Below, piece by piece: positions 29,181-41,316 of a DNA stretch of 64,000 nucleotides. The position numbers and the translations under genes are program-made. Position 1 is the stretch's first letter. Each line of letters opens with the position of its first letter. Source of the stretch: Trissonchulus latispiculum (lineage: Eukaryota > Nematoda > Enoplea > Enoplida > Ironidae); the NCBI GenBank assembly GCA_030248195.1, contig JASAND010028620.1:16227-80226 (forward strand). The letters are read 5' to 3'. The notes under the pieces are model-generated. The model was not told the origin of the DNA. It saw nothing but the letters and a program-made list of their open reading frames with translations, and made no database searches.

Positions 29181-31440
29181 AACAACTAGATTTCGTTTCG
29201 ATTGCTTTAAAGACAGAAACAGGTTACTATGTTGACAGTTTAACAGTTGTCAGACTCACTCAGACGGAGATTTTTCTGTTTTGGTGCTGCGCTGTCTTTG
29301 TAGTTTTGCTAGCATTTACTAGGTGTCCTCCCAATTACTGAATCAAGTTTCCGTTATTACTTAATTAACTAGGAGGAGGAGGAGGAGGAGGAACAGGTTG
29401 AGGAAGCAGAGTAGCCGGAGATGTAAAAGCAACATAAATATGAACGTTATCCTTGTACGACGGTCTTCTCACTGATCAATTTTGCGGGGTGTAGCGGTAT
29501 TGGTGGGCCAAGGTTTTGCTGGTACGGTTTATACAATTAATCATGGCTTTTCCTGCCTGATCTGACAGAAGTAGAATCCAATAAAGAAACGCAACCAACA
29601 AACAGATCTGTGGTATTGAAGCATTTATGTAATGAAACGGATTTCGGGTGGTCAATGCTTTTACCCAATTTAGGTACTGAGAGGTCTCTTTCACGTCTCA
29701 AACATCAAACTTTATTCTCTCAGCCCTTTCTAATCGTACAAGTTTGGGGGTCGGGCAAACCTTTTCTGGTTAAAATAACAATCTGAGCACTGGTGAAATA
29801 GCTCGAATCAGCACAATCTGAGGTCTGGTTAAATGGCTCAGGAAATCAAACTATCTTATGGTTACCTAATAATTGGTTGACCACTCAATGGAACGTTGAG
29901 ATCAACTAATTATACTACCTAAACAAGGCTTCCGTAACTAAGAACTCTGGTCCACCTTGTTCTCAAATCGAATCCCTAAACCCAGCTCCAGACAAACACA
30001 GTGACCGATATCGATTTGGAAGTTAGTTTACTCTCTCGGTTGGACAATTCACTCTGCAAACTCCGATAATTCAACACAGATTCAATTATACAACCTTCAA
30101 TGAAATGCAGGATAAAGTTGTGCAAAACTGGATTAGATTAGTAAGAGACAGGAACAGCATCAGTGATGCTACAATCAACGGGGTTACTCGACACTTAGCT
30201 CTCAACTCACTTTACCTTAAATCCGATGAAATCCACAGAGAAAGAAATAGGAAATAATAATAATGATAATACAGTTTCACGCGCACAGGTTGAGAGAGAG
30301 GTGACGACTTGCAAGACGGGAACGAATAACAGAACAGAGAACAGCCTCAGCACAGACAGCTCAGGCTCCAACGGCCAACGTCACAAATGTGCAAACACAG
30401 GCTCAGCAGCCCAACAGAAACAAACACAGGACACAGGGCACAAGACCGACCGATTCGTAAGCGAGTCAACCTCAAACTGATGTGAAATTGGGGTTCAGTC
30501 ACCTTCCCCTCTCACTTCCTGTCCACGTGAAATTCTGCAATTTCGGTCGTTTTGATTCTCTTGGAGTTGAAGACGACAATCTCAGAAAGAAAGGCATACG
30601 TCATGATAAGCATGACGTATGGGTTTGATTTTGGGCTCGTGGGGCTCGCAAAATTTCTAACTTTAGACGATTAGCCCCACTTTCAGAATTTGAACTTCTC
30701 AGTCAAAGAATACTCCAATTAAGCAGTCCTGCCAAGCAAATAAATTACCAACCGAACAAAGACTATTTCAAAAAACAGGTATTCCGACAAGGGTGATTGT
30801 CCAATATAGAGATTCAGTGCAATTACTTAGGTTAATACAAGAATTGGAGGTTTGTACAAAATTAGAAAATAAGGCATTGATTACAAAACTTAGTTCCATC
30901 AGTTAGTTTCCTTCAACATAAAGTCACACAAAACACAGAGTCAAGAGTTTGAAAACAGCAAATCAAATTGAGAACAAAAACTAGTTATTTTTTAGCTTTT
31001 TTCTTTGTTTCAGGGCTAAGATTAAATTTTCTTGCCCTTACATTTATGACAAGAAACTACCGAACAAAACTCACTTATCTCCAGAGGAACAGGACTGCCA
31101 CCTGCAATGCAAACAAAGTGTTTAGCAGGCAGTTAGTTGTCACGAACAGTGTCCGTTATTTCATCAGTAGCTGGCTGGAATGGAGACGTCTGTACACAAT
31201 ACTGAATAACTTATGAGTCATAGTCAACAAAAAATTAAAAGCTGTGGGAACAGAACAACGCTGTTATATCTAGAAACTAAGAAGGAAGAGATCAATGCAA
31301 TAAACGTTGTGATCTAGACATAATAATACTTACTTCAAATGTTAAGCTTAGATGTTCGAAGCTTAAATATTAGTCCTTCTTATTTCAACTTTCACATTTG
31401 GATACCATATCGTGTCTTTCCTTTGACCGGAGAGGCTATG
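29181..31440. other. no gene recognised
   Basis: Presumed intron between the Cys-rich exons. A (GGA)n run lies at 29371-29392. The plus-strand ORF at 30226-30480 (84 codons, Asn/Thr/Ser-rich) looks like compositional chance. Confidence 0.3.
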
Positions 31441-32010
31441 GCCGTAGATTGTTTCCCCAAGGAAACAAGGTAACTTCATTATGGCTAATGAAGGGAATAT
31501 ACATATCCCCTTACAAATAATCATGTTATGTGTGTACGCTCATTGCAGCCTTTTCGCCTAGCTAGTCACTGGCTTGACGCCACGTGTTAGACTAGTTAGT
31601 CGGGGAATGGTTGGGTGTGTTGGGCGTCCCTACTATTGGATATTTCCTATTGGGAGGGTAGGTGTTTACTTCCTATTGGTTGGGGTTGAATTCCCAAGCC
31701 CCGCCCACCTGGGGGGTCTCTCTAAAATTCCCCACAACACATTGGTTGTCATATTTCTGTCTTGCCGAATAGTCGGGTCTCCCCAACTATTCTTTGCGCT
31801 CCCCCCGCTTGCAACCCACTCCGCTCCTGCAGGTACGTTGGCCAGCGGGCCGTGTTTACTGTGTGTAAGTATATTGTGTGTGTGTTAGCTGAGTGTGCCG
31901 GCCTTGCGCCTATATAATATTCCAATAATAAATATTCTTTGTATTTGTTCCAACTAGGGCTAGTTAGGGTTAGTCTAGGTAGCATACGTAGTCAATTATA
32001 GATCTATTAT
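31440..32010 (+). other. promoter- or LTR-like segment
   Basis: CCAAT-type ATTGG repeats at 31636-31686, a TATA-like CCTATATAATATT at 31910, AATAAATATTC at 31926 and TTGGCGAGG at 32013 together look like a solo LTR or promoter region. No partner LTR or gene was found. Confidence 0.3.
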
Positions 32011-33064
32011 CTATTGGCGAGGCTTCCCCAGGACTGGCTCTCCCCAAGCCAGGTGTGTTATCCATTGTGGGCGCAATCCTAGTAGTGGCTTGCACTGTTT
32101 ATTCGGAATTCCCACTACACTAAGTAGGAATCGTGGACGTTTCGATGTGCGGTTCAACCGTCCAACGCCATGGGCATTCTGCTGCACGATCACTCTGAAC
32201 GACGCTGATGACAACAATACTTTTGATCTTGTTAGAGAACTTGTAACTAGAGAACATTTTTTCATTTGCTAGTGCCAGTTGAATGTATTGTCAGACTTGA
32301 TTGTGTAGTATGTATTGTCTTGTATTATATAACTATATAGAGTAACATGTCGAGAATGTGCCAGAATAGAGGATCCAGGTTGGCCATTTCGTATCTCGCG
32401 AGTTTTCTATGATATAATAAAAGTAGAAACTAATTTAGTTCTTTAAAGCTAATTGTAGGTCAATTGGCGGTAAACCGTTTTTCGGCTTTTCAAGGAGCTT
32501 TTGCAACCTACAGGACCATATCTCCCTGATTGGCTCCCTGGGCACCCCATTTCATGGGCGCCTGGTTGTTTGCTATGCTGTATGCTTTATCATATCAGTG
32601 CGCGCAAGCATATGCATATGCCTGCAAAAAGATGCCATGTTCATGTCGCTTGTGAGTACTCAATTGCAGATTACTTCCAGAATATGGTACTCATTGTGTT
32701 TATTCACTGCAAGTTTCAGCTTTCATAATCATTTGCGCAACTGTTTAGAGATAAGTCAGGAGTAAGCCACTCAATGGGCTTGTTGGAAAGCTTCCCCAAC
32801 TGGTAGAATTTCTTGTCTAATGTTGCCATCATCTCCTGTCAATCATACCTTGTTGTCTAGTCGTTTTTTCAACAGAGTCTTATAAGCTTATACTAAAACC
32901 CTGAACAAAAAACATTCTACACCAGAATGCGAACACAGTGAAAGTCCTAAATGCATACAACTGCTGTCTGCCTGTTACAGTTTGTTTGACTGCTGAGTTT
33001 TGATAACTAAATGTTATGTTAGCACAATAACTCTTCTGCGGACTCACGGTGAAGGCAAACTTAC
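32011..33064. other. no gene recognised
   Basis: Presumed intron or intergenic. Nothing further supported. Confidence 0.3.
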
Positions 33065-33388
33065 TGCATGTACAGAACCGCTTCTCGCAACGACTGATGT
33101 ACTCATCGCACGCGTCTTCATAGTCCAGTTGGCAAAAGTAAAGGTAGCAATATTTATTCTGCTGAGAAGGTGGCCAGTCGCAGCCTTCTTCTCCAAAATC
33201 GAAGTCCAAACATTCATGGCCATCATTTCTAGCCAACATAGTAGCTATTGAAAACAATGTTTCGTTGTTTGGTATACTGGCGTTGACGCATTCTGTTTGT
33301 AGATTAGAGCAGGTTGTATTACATCCAGTGCCATAAATGGTCCAAGTGTATACTATGCCACCTTCTTTATGAAAAGTCTGAGTTGTTA
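33065..33388 (-). CDS. Cys-rich extracellular exon, paralogous to 27451-27798
   Basis: 324 bases, divisible by three. Acceptor CGTTTTTCAG (to 33389), donor TGCA|GTAAGTT (end 33065), phase 1-1. About 108 residues with twelve or more Cys; starts TQTFHKEGGIVYTW and ends CEKRFCTC, paralleling the FCKC end of the other exon. Two NxT/NxS sequons. Symmetric phase and shared boundaries suggest exon duplication in a modular secreted or cell-surface protein. Family not recognised; further exons probably lie outside or are too short to see. Confidence 0.6.
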
Positions 33389-36300
33389 CTGAAAAACGAA
33401 CGTAAAACAGTTCATGCCAATTAAACCAAATAAAATTAAAATTGCCAGGTGAAATTAAACAATTTTAGTGGAACTACTATGCACACTCCCGGTTAGTTCA
33501 CAGATGCTGTAGGCCAACTATTTTTTGAATATGAATGAATGAATGGCAGGGTGAAACTTCATTGATATAAAAAATGTTTATATCCTTCTGTATGGCGTTG
33601 GGGGCCCACCTCTAGCATCCTGCAAACTATGTAGTAAGAGGTTTCCATTTATTTGTTAACAATCAGATACGGGGACTGTTTATTGACGGGGTCCATTGTT
33701 GGATAATTTTCTCTACTTTCAGCAATGTCGCTATATTTAAATCTATTATTGCCCCAAGGGTGTACTTTGAGAAAGCTTTGAAAATTAATTTGGTAGGTTT
33801 TCATATTGTTGAATAATTTTACCTTAAAAAGAATGCGCGATGTTGTTACTTTTCGTTTACTACAAAAAACCCAAAAAACCCTCGATAAATTCGGACAACA
33901 ATCATTTAAATCCTTACCAAAATAACAAAATGTATCACAAAGTGTGATATTAAAATTGTAATTTATGCACTTTGATGATTTTCAATTAATTTCTAATGAT
34001 TTAAAATTTTATTCCGAGTCAAGTTTTAAATCTTCAGAAATTTACTAAAAATTTGAAATAATTAACTCAGATTCTAATTCCACAATGGCAAAGTTTAACA
34101 TTTTGGCAATAATTTAATGTAAAAATTGTCCGAATTCATCGATGTTTCTCGGTCGATTGTTTGGTCCACGCGAAAAATGACAACTTTGACTAGTTTCCTT
34201 ATGTGCACTTACAAACCTCGACCTTGAGGTGACAGTGCTCGACAGCCGTAAGTCTTACGACTTAGATTAAAAATCTCGTTGAAATATACCTTTTTAACTG
34301 TTCTAACAGAAAATAAAACGGTAAAAACATTTGGGAAACTAGTAAAAACTAAAATTTTTGTTACATTTCTGATTTGATGGATTGCTGCTTTGCGCAATGT
34401 ATAAAGTCGTGCTTCGTTTGCTTTGAGTAAGCTAATATTGGCCTGATTTTGCTATAAATTGTATGTATTTCCAATTGTCTTTGTTGGAAAATATAGATCA
34501 ACTTAGTTTCGATTTACCGCAATAAATTAACTTGTTATCAGCAGTTTCAGGAGTTTGTAGCGAAGCGGCAAACTCAGCGGAGTCTGAAATAATTCCAAGG
34601 GTTCTGTACTATCGTAAATCTAAATTTTTGTTTATGCAAAATATAAGTGGTTTGCTAACTAAGGTTCTACGTTAGTTAGAGTTGTTTGCTACTACTGATA
34701 TTTAAAAAATCTAATATTATTATTTGACAAGCAAGATAATTCCAGCTATAGTAAGTATTTGAGGCCAGCCTAAAGCCGACGACTTTCGCTTGCCGGCCAG
34801 CCGCCAGCTACCGGCCGGCCACCACCCGGGATTCAAATCAACATTCAGAAATTTACAATTTAGAGCAACCAAGCTTAAAATTTACTCCAAACCTGGTTTT
34901 TGTCTGGCTTGTGCAATCAGCGTACACGTAAAACTACATTTTTCTAATATAACACCCGATAATCAAGATCTTAGCAGTCATAATCGCTGCACTGCAAACT
35001 GCTTCAGGCTTCAGGCAAACACTAGCTATAGTCACTTACTTAGTAGTCTTATCATGACCACAAAAGTCAGCAACAGAAACTGAACAGCTTTAATCTGTGT
35101 CATATTGGTGTCAGTCTAGTCTGGTGTCATACGATATGTCAAATATGTAGCTTCTTGAAATATCCCAAGGCTCAAGTAATTACTGGTTATGACGGGTGTG
35201 TCTGGACAACTGAATTAGATCTAAAACGGGGTTCTAATATAATGTATGGAAACCAGACCAATTGTTACTGGAATTCGCATGAAAGAGCTTGATAATAAAC
35301 TATTTGCATAACCTATTAGATATCATACTTGTTGTGATCGAGAACTATGTAGACTCATTATTAAGTATGATACAACGGTTATTAGCACAGTATATCCTGA
35401 AGAAAGAAAAATAGCTCTGTGAGCCCAAGACAGTAATGATAACGCTTGATAATGTAAGTGAAACCATCCCTTAAATAGAGTTTGACAGAATATATTAAGT
35501 CACAAAATGTCAAAGTCGAAAAGTAAGCTTTCTAAGTAAGTAAGAAAAGTAAGTCGAATTTCTGTATCTGGCTCCGCATCCGTCTCATTAGGGCACACGC
35601 ATCCTTCCCACATTAAGGCCATCGAAGTGCGGGTCTATGTCAAGATAAAAGTCACTTTTTGATGCTTTCTGATCTGCTAATTGCTTTCCTTGGAGATTCT
35701 ATTTTTGTAGGGATTCGTGGAGTTCTGGGGGTTCTCAATGTGTTGTAAAAGTTTGCTCTATAATTATGCCTGTTTTCATTTTTTCGCTGTGGGTTATTGG
35801 GGTTCTTGGGACATTCTTAACTTTCGAAGAGATTTGATCCGTTACTATAGACATCTAGTTTCAATTGTTTGACGGGGCTCGTAGGGTCCAATGGTGTTCC
35901 CCGTATGCTGGGAAAAGTCGGAACGTACAGTTTTGGCTTTTCGTTAATCTTCATTGGCTACCTCTATCAACTTTTTGTGAAGTGCACTTCTTTTCCATAA
36001 ATGTATCCGTTTTCCTTGTTCTTGCGATGTGACTCTATTTCTAGTCATCTGGAGCGGAATCTGTTCCCCGGTTTAATCGTTTGTAATCGCGTGCATGCAG
36101 TTGGAATACTGTGCTGCCTCCTATGTATTCAACTAGGACTGGCTAGTGTATATACTTTTACAGTCAACAGAAAAAAATTGGCAGACGAATTTAACAATAA
36201 GCAATATTATATTCTGAAGTGCATCAAATGAAAATTAGTAGACGACTAACTGTTGGATGGTTTAAATTCAGGAAAAAGCTAACCACTATCAACCTTTCCT

Positions 36301-37092
36301 GATTTTTATTTGCACCACTGTTAGTGAATCAACGTGAATCATGCTAAGCTACTAGAAGCACCGAAGTTCAGACTTGAAGTGGTTATGGCGAAACCACAAT
36401 AACCTAGAGTTCAAGTCATAGCTGGCTGTACTTTTTACATACTATAAAGAAGCTCTAGCTGACTCACAGTTTTGAGGTGCGTTAAATAATTACAGAACGC
36501 GGTCTGAAAACTAAAAACAACATCATAAGTCAAGGTCCAATATTTTTACAAAAAACTTAGGACGTTTCAGAAACGCTGTAATGAGGCGGCGTGACGTCAG
36601 TCCTCTAAAAATATTAATGTATGCGTTTGTATTTATTTTAGGTTGAAATTGTGTTAGAAATATTATTTTTAAGAGTGAATTATAATGTTTGCAATTTATT
36701 TTGAAAGTATGTTGGGAAAATTGTTTGAAATTATTGCGAGAAATTTATGTGAAAGTTTCTTGCTTGAGAGTTTTACTGTGCCTATGTATAAATTATGTAT
36801 ATGTGTGTCAGCCAGCCTAGTCAATAGGTGGCGCTGCATACCTGTCTATTTTCGCTACGAGTCTCTCCCAGCTTCTCTCTTTCTAAAGGGGTCTCAAATT
36901 CAACCAATCAAATTCATTCACGTTTCTTTCAAACTGGTTTCCTCTCGTTTAAAGTCTAGCCCTTCAGTCTTGTTTTTTCCTTTGAGTTGTGCAGTCGTGT
37001 CTTATTTTACACTCCCGTGTTTGGCCCTACTATCTGCTGTGCTTTATCTGACTCGTCTCTACCGCCCAAAGTGGGTACCACTTTGGACTTTA
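33389..37092. other. no gene recognised
   Basis: AT-rich. The plus-strand ORF at 36685-37155 (156 codons) has no recognisable motif and overlaps the start of the duplicated unit, so I do not call it a gene. Confidence 0.3.
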
Positions 37093-38800
37093 GTACGCTC
37101 CAGGGTGACCCTGTTGAGCTACGTCTCTATTAATTTCTTGCACTGGTTTAATTAAAATTTTCTACTTTTTATTATGAAACTTTTCTCATTGAATATTCTC
37201 TATCTAGTATTTTCTTTGAAGTTCTTTTAAAATTATTTCGACAGTTTAGGTTTCTTGTGTTAGGTTAGTTAGCTGTAGTTTCTTCACTGTAGTTCCTCTG
37301 TTTGGTAGAAATTATTGTGTAATTTGTATTTTACTCTCTATTGTTATTTTACTATTTAGTAGGCTATTCTATACACTGTAGCTTGTTCAAAATTTCTGTA
37401 CGCTTTTCGGAGTTCGCCCCTTTGTCCAGCACGTGTTTTCCAGTAAATGTGGTCTCATTTTTTGGCCCATTTTAGGGCATCTCTTTAGTTAGGTTTTTGT
37501 CTTAGAATCGTATATTCGGTAAGTAGGGCTTTTTCTAAGATTATTTGGGTAGGTAGTTAGTTCTTTTTGAGCATGTACTTTTCAGCAAATTTGGGGTAGT
37601 TTATTTATTAGTTGAGTCTTTGCTCTTCATCGGCGGTTTAACTCCGTTCGGTAGGTTTCACTTAGGTAGTTTGGCGAGGTTAGTTGGGTCGACTGGAACT
37701 ACATCTCCTCTAGGTTCGACGTTCTCCTTGTGAACAGTTTCCCACACGTAAAGTTTGGTTGTTCGTACACTTCCAACTTTACAACGCAACCTATATAAAT
37801 TATCTAAAGTCCAAAGTGAAAGTGTATAGGTGCTGGCAAGAGTACATAATAACCGAGAGTGTGATAAGCGCAGCACTCTTAGCTATCACACTGGGGACAT
37901 CATCTACACCATAACGGCCTGCCCCCCTCACAGATCAGACCCAGTGCCCCCCCCCACAAAACAATCCCTAGTACGCTCCAGGGTGACCCTGTTAAGGTAC
38001 GTCTCTATTAATTTTTTGTACTGGTTTAATTAGAATTTCCTACTTTTTATTATGAAACTTTCTTCTTTGAATATTTTCTATTTAATACTTTCTTTGAAGC
38101 TCTTTTAAAATTATTTCGAGAGTTTAGGTTTCTTTTGTTAGGTTAGTTAGTTGTAGTTTACTCATTGTAGTTCCCTTGTTTGGTATAAATTACTGAGTCT
38201 TTGTATTTTATTCTCTATTCTTGTTTTACTATTTAGTTAGGCTATTTTATACACGGTAGTTTATTCAAAATTTATGTACACATTTCGGGGTTCACCCCTT
38301 TGTCCAGCACGTATTTTACAGCAAATGTGGTCTCAATTTTTGGGCCATTTTAGGGTGTCCTTTCTTAGTTAGGTTTTTGTATTAGAATTGTATATTCGGT
38401 AAGTAGGGTTTTTCTAAGAATATTTGAGTAGGTAGGTAGTTTCTTTTAAGCGTGTATCTTTCAGCAAATTTTGGGGTAGGTCTTTTATATTTGAGTCTGT
38501 GCTCTTCAGCGGCGGTTAAACTCCGTTCGATAGGTTTCACTTAGGTAGTATTTGGGCGAGGTTAGTTGGGTCGACTGGAACTACATATCCTCCAGGTTCG
38601 ACGTTACCCTTGTGCACAGTTTCCCACACGTAAAGTTTGGTTGTTCGTACACTTCCAACTTTACAACGCAACCTATATAAATTATCTAAAGTCCAAAGTG
38701 AAAGTGTATAGGTGCTGGCAAGAGTACATAATAACCAAGAGTGTGATAAGCGCAGCACTCTTAGCTATCACGCTGGGGACATCATCTGCACCATAACGGC
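37093..38800 (+). repeat. tandem duplication, ~0.88-kb unit
   Basis: AGTACGCTCCAGGGTGACCC at about 37091 recurs at about 37971, and the sequence after each stays collinear for about 800 bp. The junction is a C-rich stretch like the one following copy 2. The shared short ORFs are parts of the repeat, not genes. It could be a pair of solo LTRs or a satellite-like unit. Confidence 0.8.
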
Positions 38801-39150
38801 CTGCCCCCCTCACAAATCAGACCCCAGTGCCCCCCAAAACAGACCCTAGTCAGCCACCCCTCCCCCCCCCCCAAACAGACCCTAGTAGATTTGACCCCCC
38901 ACCCCCCACAAATCAGACCCTAGTGAAATGATCCCCCCTCCCCACAAAATGGACCCTAGTGAAATGACCCCCCACAGATCAGACCCTAGTGAAATCCACT
39001 AGGTTCTGTTTTGTGGGGGGGGGGGGGTCACTGGGATCTGATTTGTGAGGGGGGTAGGCCGTTATCGTGCAGATGATGTCTCCAGCCTAATAGCTAAGAG
39101 TGCTGAGCTTGTCACACTCTTAGTTATTATGTACTCTTGGTGCTGGTGAA
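38800..39150. repeat. C-rich CAGACCCTAGT repeats and inverted unit end
   Basis: CAGACCCTAGT and TGAAATGACCCCCC variants repeat at 38818-38997. From 39000 the end of the 0.88-kb unit returns inverted (to 39148), with a run of about 13 G at 39016. The C/G runs could form quadruplex-type structures. Confidence 0.7.
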
Positions 39151-41288
39151 TCCACGTTTCAATTCTAACAAACTTGCTTGACAAGCAGTGGCGACTGAGG
39201 AATTCAAATAAAAAGAAATTTGAATTCTTAAAACTTTGATATATGATATTTGTGATGTATCAAGTACTTTTGCAAAACGACTTTCGTAGTCGGATGTTTC
39301 ATGAAAGCTAAAAACTGTTTTTGATGATCGGTGGATTGGTAATAGCTTCATGTTGTTTGTGTGCAAATTTATGTCATTTATTTGTATAGCCAAATATAAA
39401 ATTAACTTTCAAACACTTTCAAACTTTGAAAAACGACTATGACTAATGTGTAATGGATTTGGTTAAATAAAAAATCAAGTTTTGTAGAAATAATCCAAAA
39501 AAGAAGGATTTAATCAATGGTCACTCAAAATGGCCCAAGTTGAAGGTTTTCATGATCGTATCTTGTATGAATGAACGTCCAAGCTGTATTTGTATTCATA
39601 TGTAATTAAGAACAGGGTTGCCAATCTCTAAAATATAGTTAACTCCTTGTAAAACAAAAGGGAAGATTAGTTAAAGCCGCATTATAGGGTCAGGAGTATT
39701 ATTAATATTGAAAGAATAACATTATAAATCGATATATATATATATATTAGTCAGCTAGGTGGTCTGAATAGAAATCCCCTAATATGGTCCTATTGTTCCC
39801 TTGTGAAAAGCGGATGCCTTTTCATTAGGATTCCAACATCCCTGTTTTAAGCGGGATAGTAACAAAAATCCCAAGTATCTGTATATAATGAAAAGCTGGT
39901 GCCTTTTCATTAGAACCCTTACCGGACACTTAATAGCCCGCTGTCGATTATCCAAAAAAGGAAGGAAACAGATCTTAATATCATTCAAGAAAATGTATAA
40001 CATCTCTTTAATAGCAAATAACAATTTCAGTTTGTTATCAAACAAGGTCATATGAAGATGGTTCACTAAAATACAATGGTTACTATGAGGATTTAGTATT
40101 AATTATCAGTAATATATAGTTAGATTTGCGTAGGTAAGGATATTCAAACGTAGGCAGTTATATTTAATGTCGTTTAGCTTTAATTCTCCATTTTTGACGT
40201 TGGGTAGGTTAAATTAGCAATGATATGAGTTAGTTAGTGTTAGTTAGGGTTAATTAGTGTTAATTAAACAATAATTACGTAATAATCGAAATTTTCGGGT
40301 CGGAGGTGCTGTAGTGACAATCTTAGTTTCGTTTGTTCTTTCATTTGTATGGAAACACAACTTAGGCTTAATCGAAGGGCAATTCGTCGCTGATTCCAAA
40401 ATGTAAATTTTATTTCTTAACTCCCAAAATTAAGAAAGTTATGGCCGAAAATGTTTTAGTAAAATGTTTGCCATTTCGTAACTTTAGTTTCTTTAAAAAG
40501 GTGTAACTTAACTAAGACTTACGTAACTTTTATGTCAAGTCCAGTCATATTGTCTGAAAGGCTGTCCTCACATGAACTTTGGGCTGGTCTTTAGCCCAGC
40601 AGAAGAATTGCCTCTCGAAAAGAGAGTTAGTACACACCTTTTCTCTATCTTATTGGTTTGAAGGGGGCCTAGTTGCCTCAAAAATAAATTAAATTAAAAG
40701 AAAAGAAATTAAATCTAGGTAGTTAAATACGTAGAATTCGATAATATAATCCTTATTTAGCTAGAATTTACGTAAAAATAACTATGTGCATATTTTTTCA
40801 TCTTTTCACGTTTTATTTTCCTCCTTGTTCTCGATCTAGTGGAGACAAGGAGTTTCCAGTAGCAAGGAACAATTGTTGCTGAAGACAAATGACCGGCACG
40901 CTTTGTTTGCGGCCAAAAGGTCAAGTCAAACCCAAAAGTGAGGGGCCGAAAACAAAGAAATATTAAACCATTTTCAACTATATTAAACTAATTTTCCAAT
41001 TCAATTTAAACTATTGAAATCCCTTTCGTGTAGTATAGGCCCAAGTTGGCCAAAATTCCGCAATTTCCTGTCTATTTTTGGGCAAGTTAAGATCACATTT
41101 TCGTCGCATATCCCTTTGGTTGCGTTTACGTGTAAACCCAAATTTTTATAAAATTCGCCCAAGTTTCGACCCCAAAATTCATCAAAAAGGTAGCCAGTTG
41201 GGGGCAATATGTCCCCATTATCATTAATCTAATCCCCAACTGGTCCCCAGGCTGAAAAAGAGCCTGAACCTGGACATGTAAAGGATAG

Positions 41289-41316
41289 GAAGCTTCTAGA
41301 AACTTCTAGAAGCTTC
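41289..41316. promoter_or_regulatory. perfect six-unit heat-shock element
   Basis: GAA-TTC-GAA-TTC-GAA-TTC at exact 5-base spacing (41289, 41294, 41299, 41304, 41309, 41314). HSF binds nGAAn units in alternating orientation, and three suffice. A TATA-like GATTATAACC follows at 41341. It lies inside the 39613-45532 element. Confidence 0.7.

Noticed and set aside
36685..37155. 156-codon plus-strand ORF with hydrophobic stretches
   Set aside because: No motif recognised, CT-rich composition explains the hydrophobicity, and its 3' end overlaps the tandem repeat unit.
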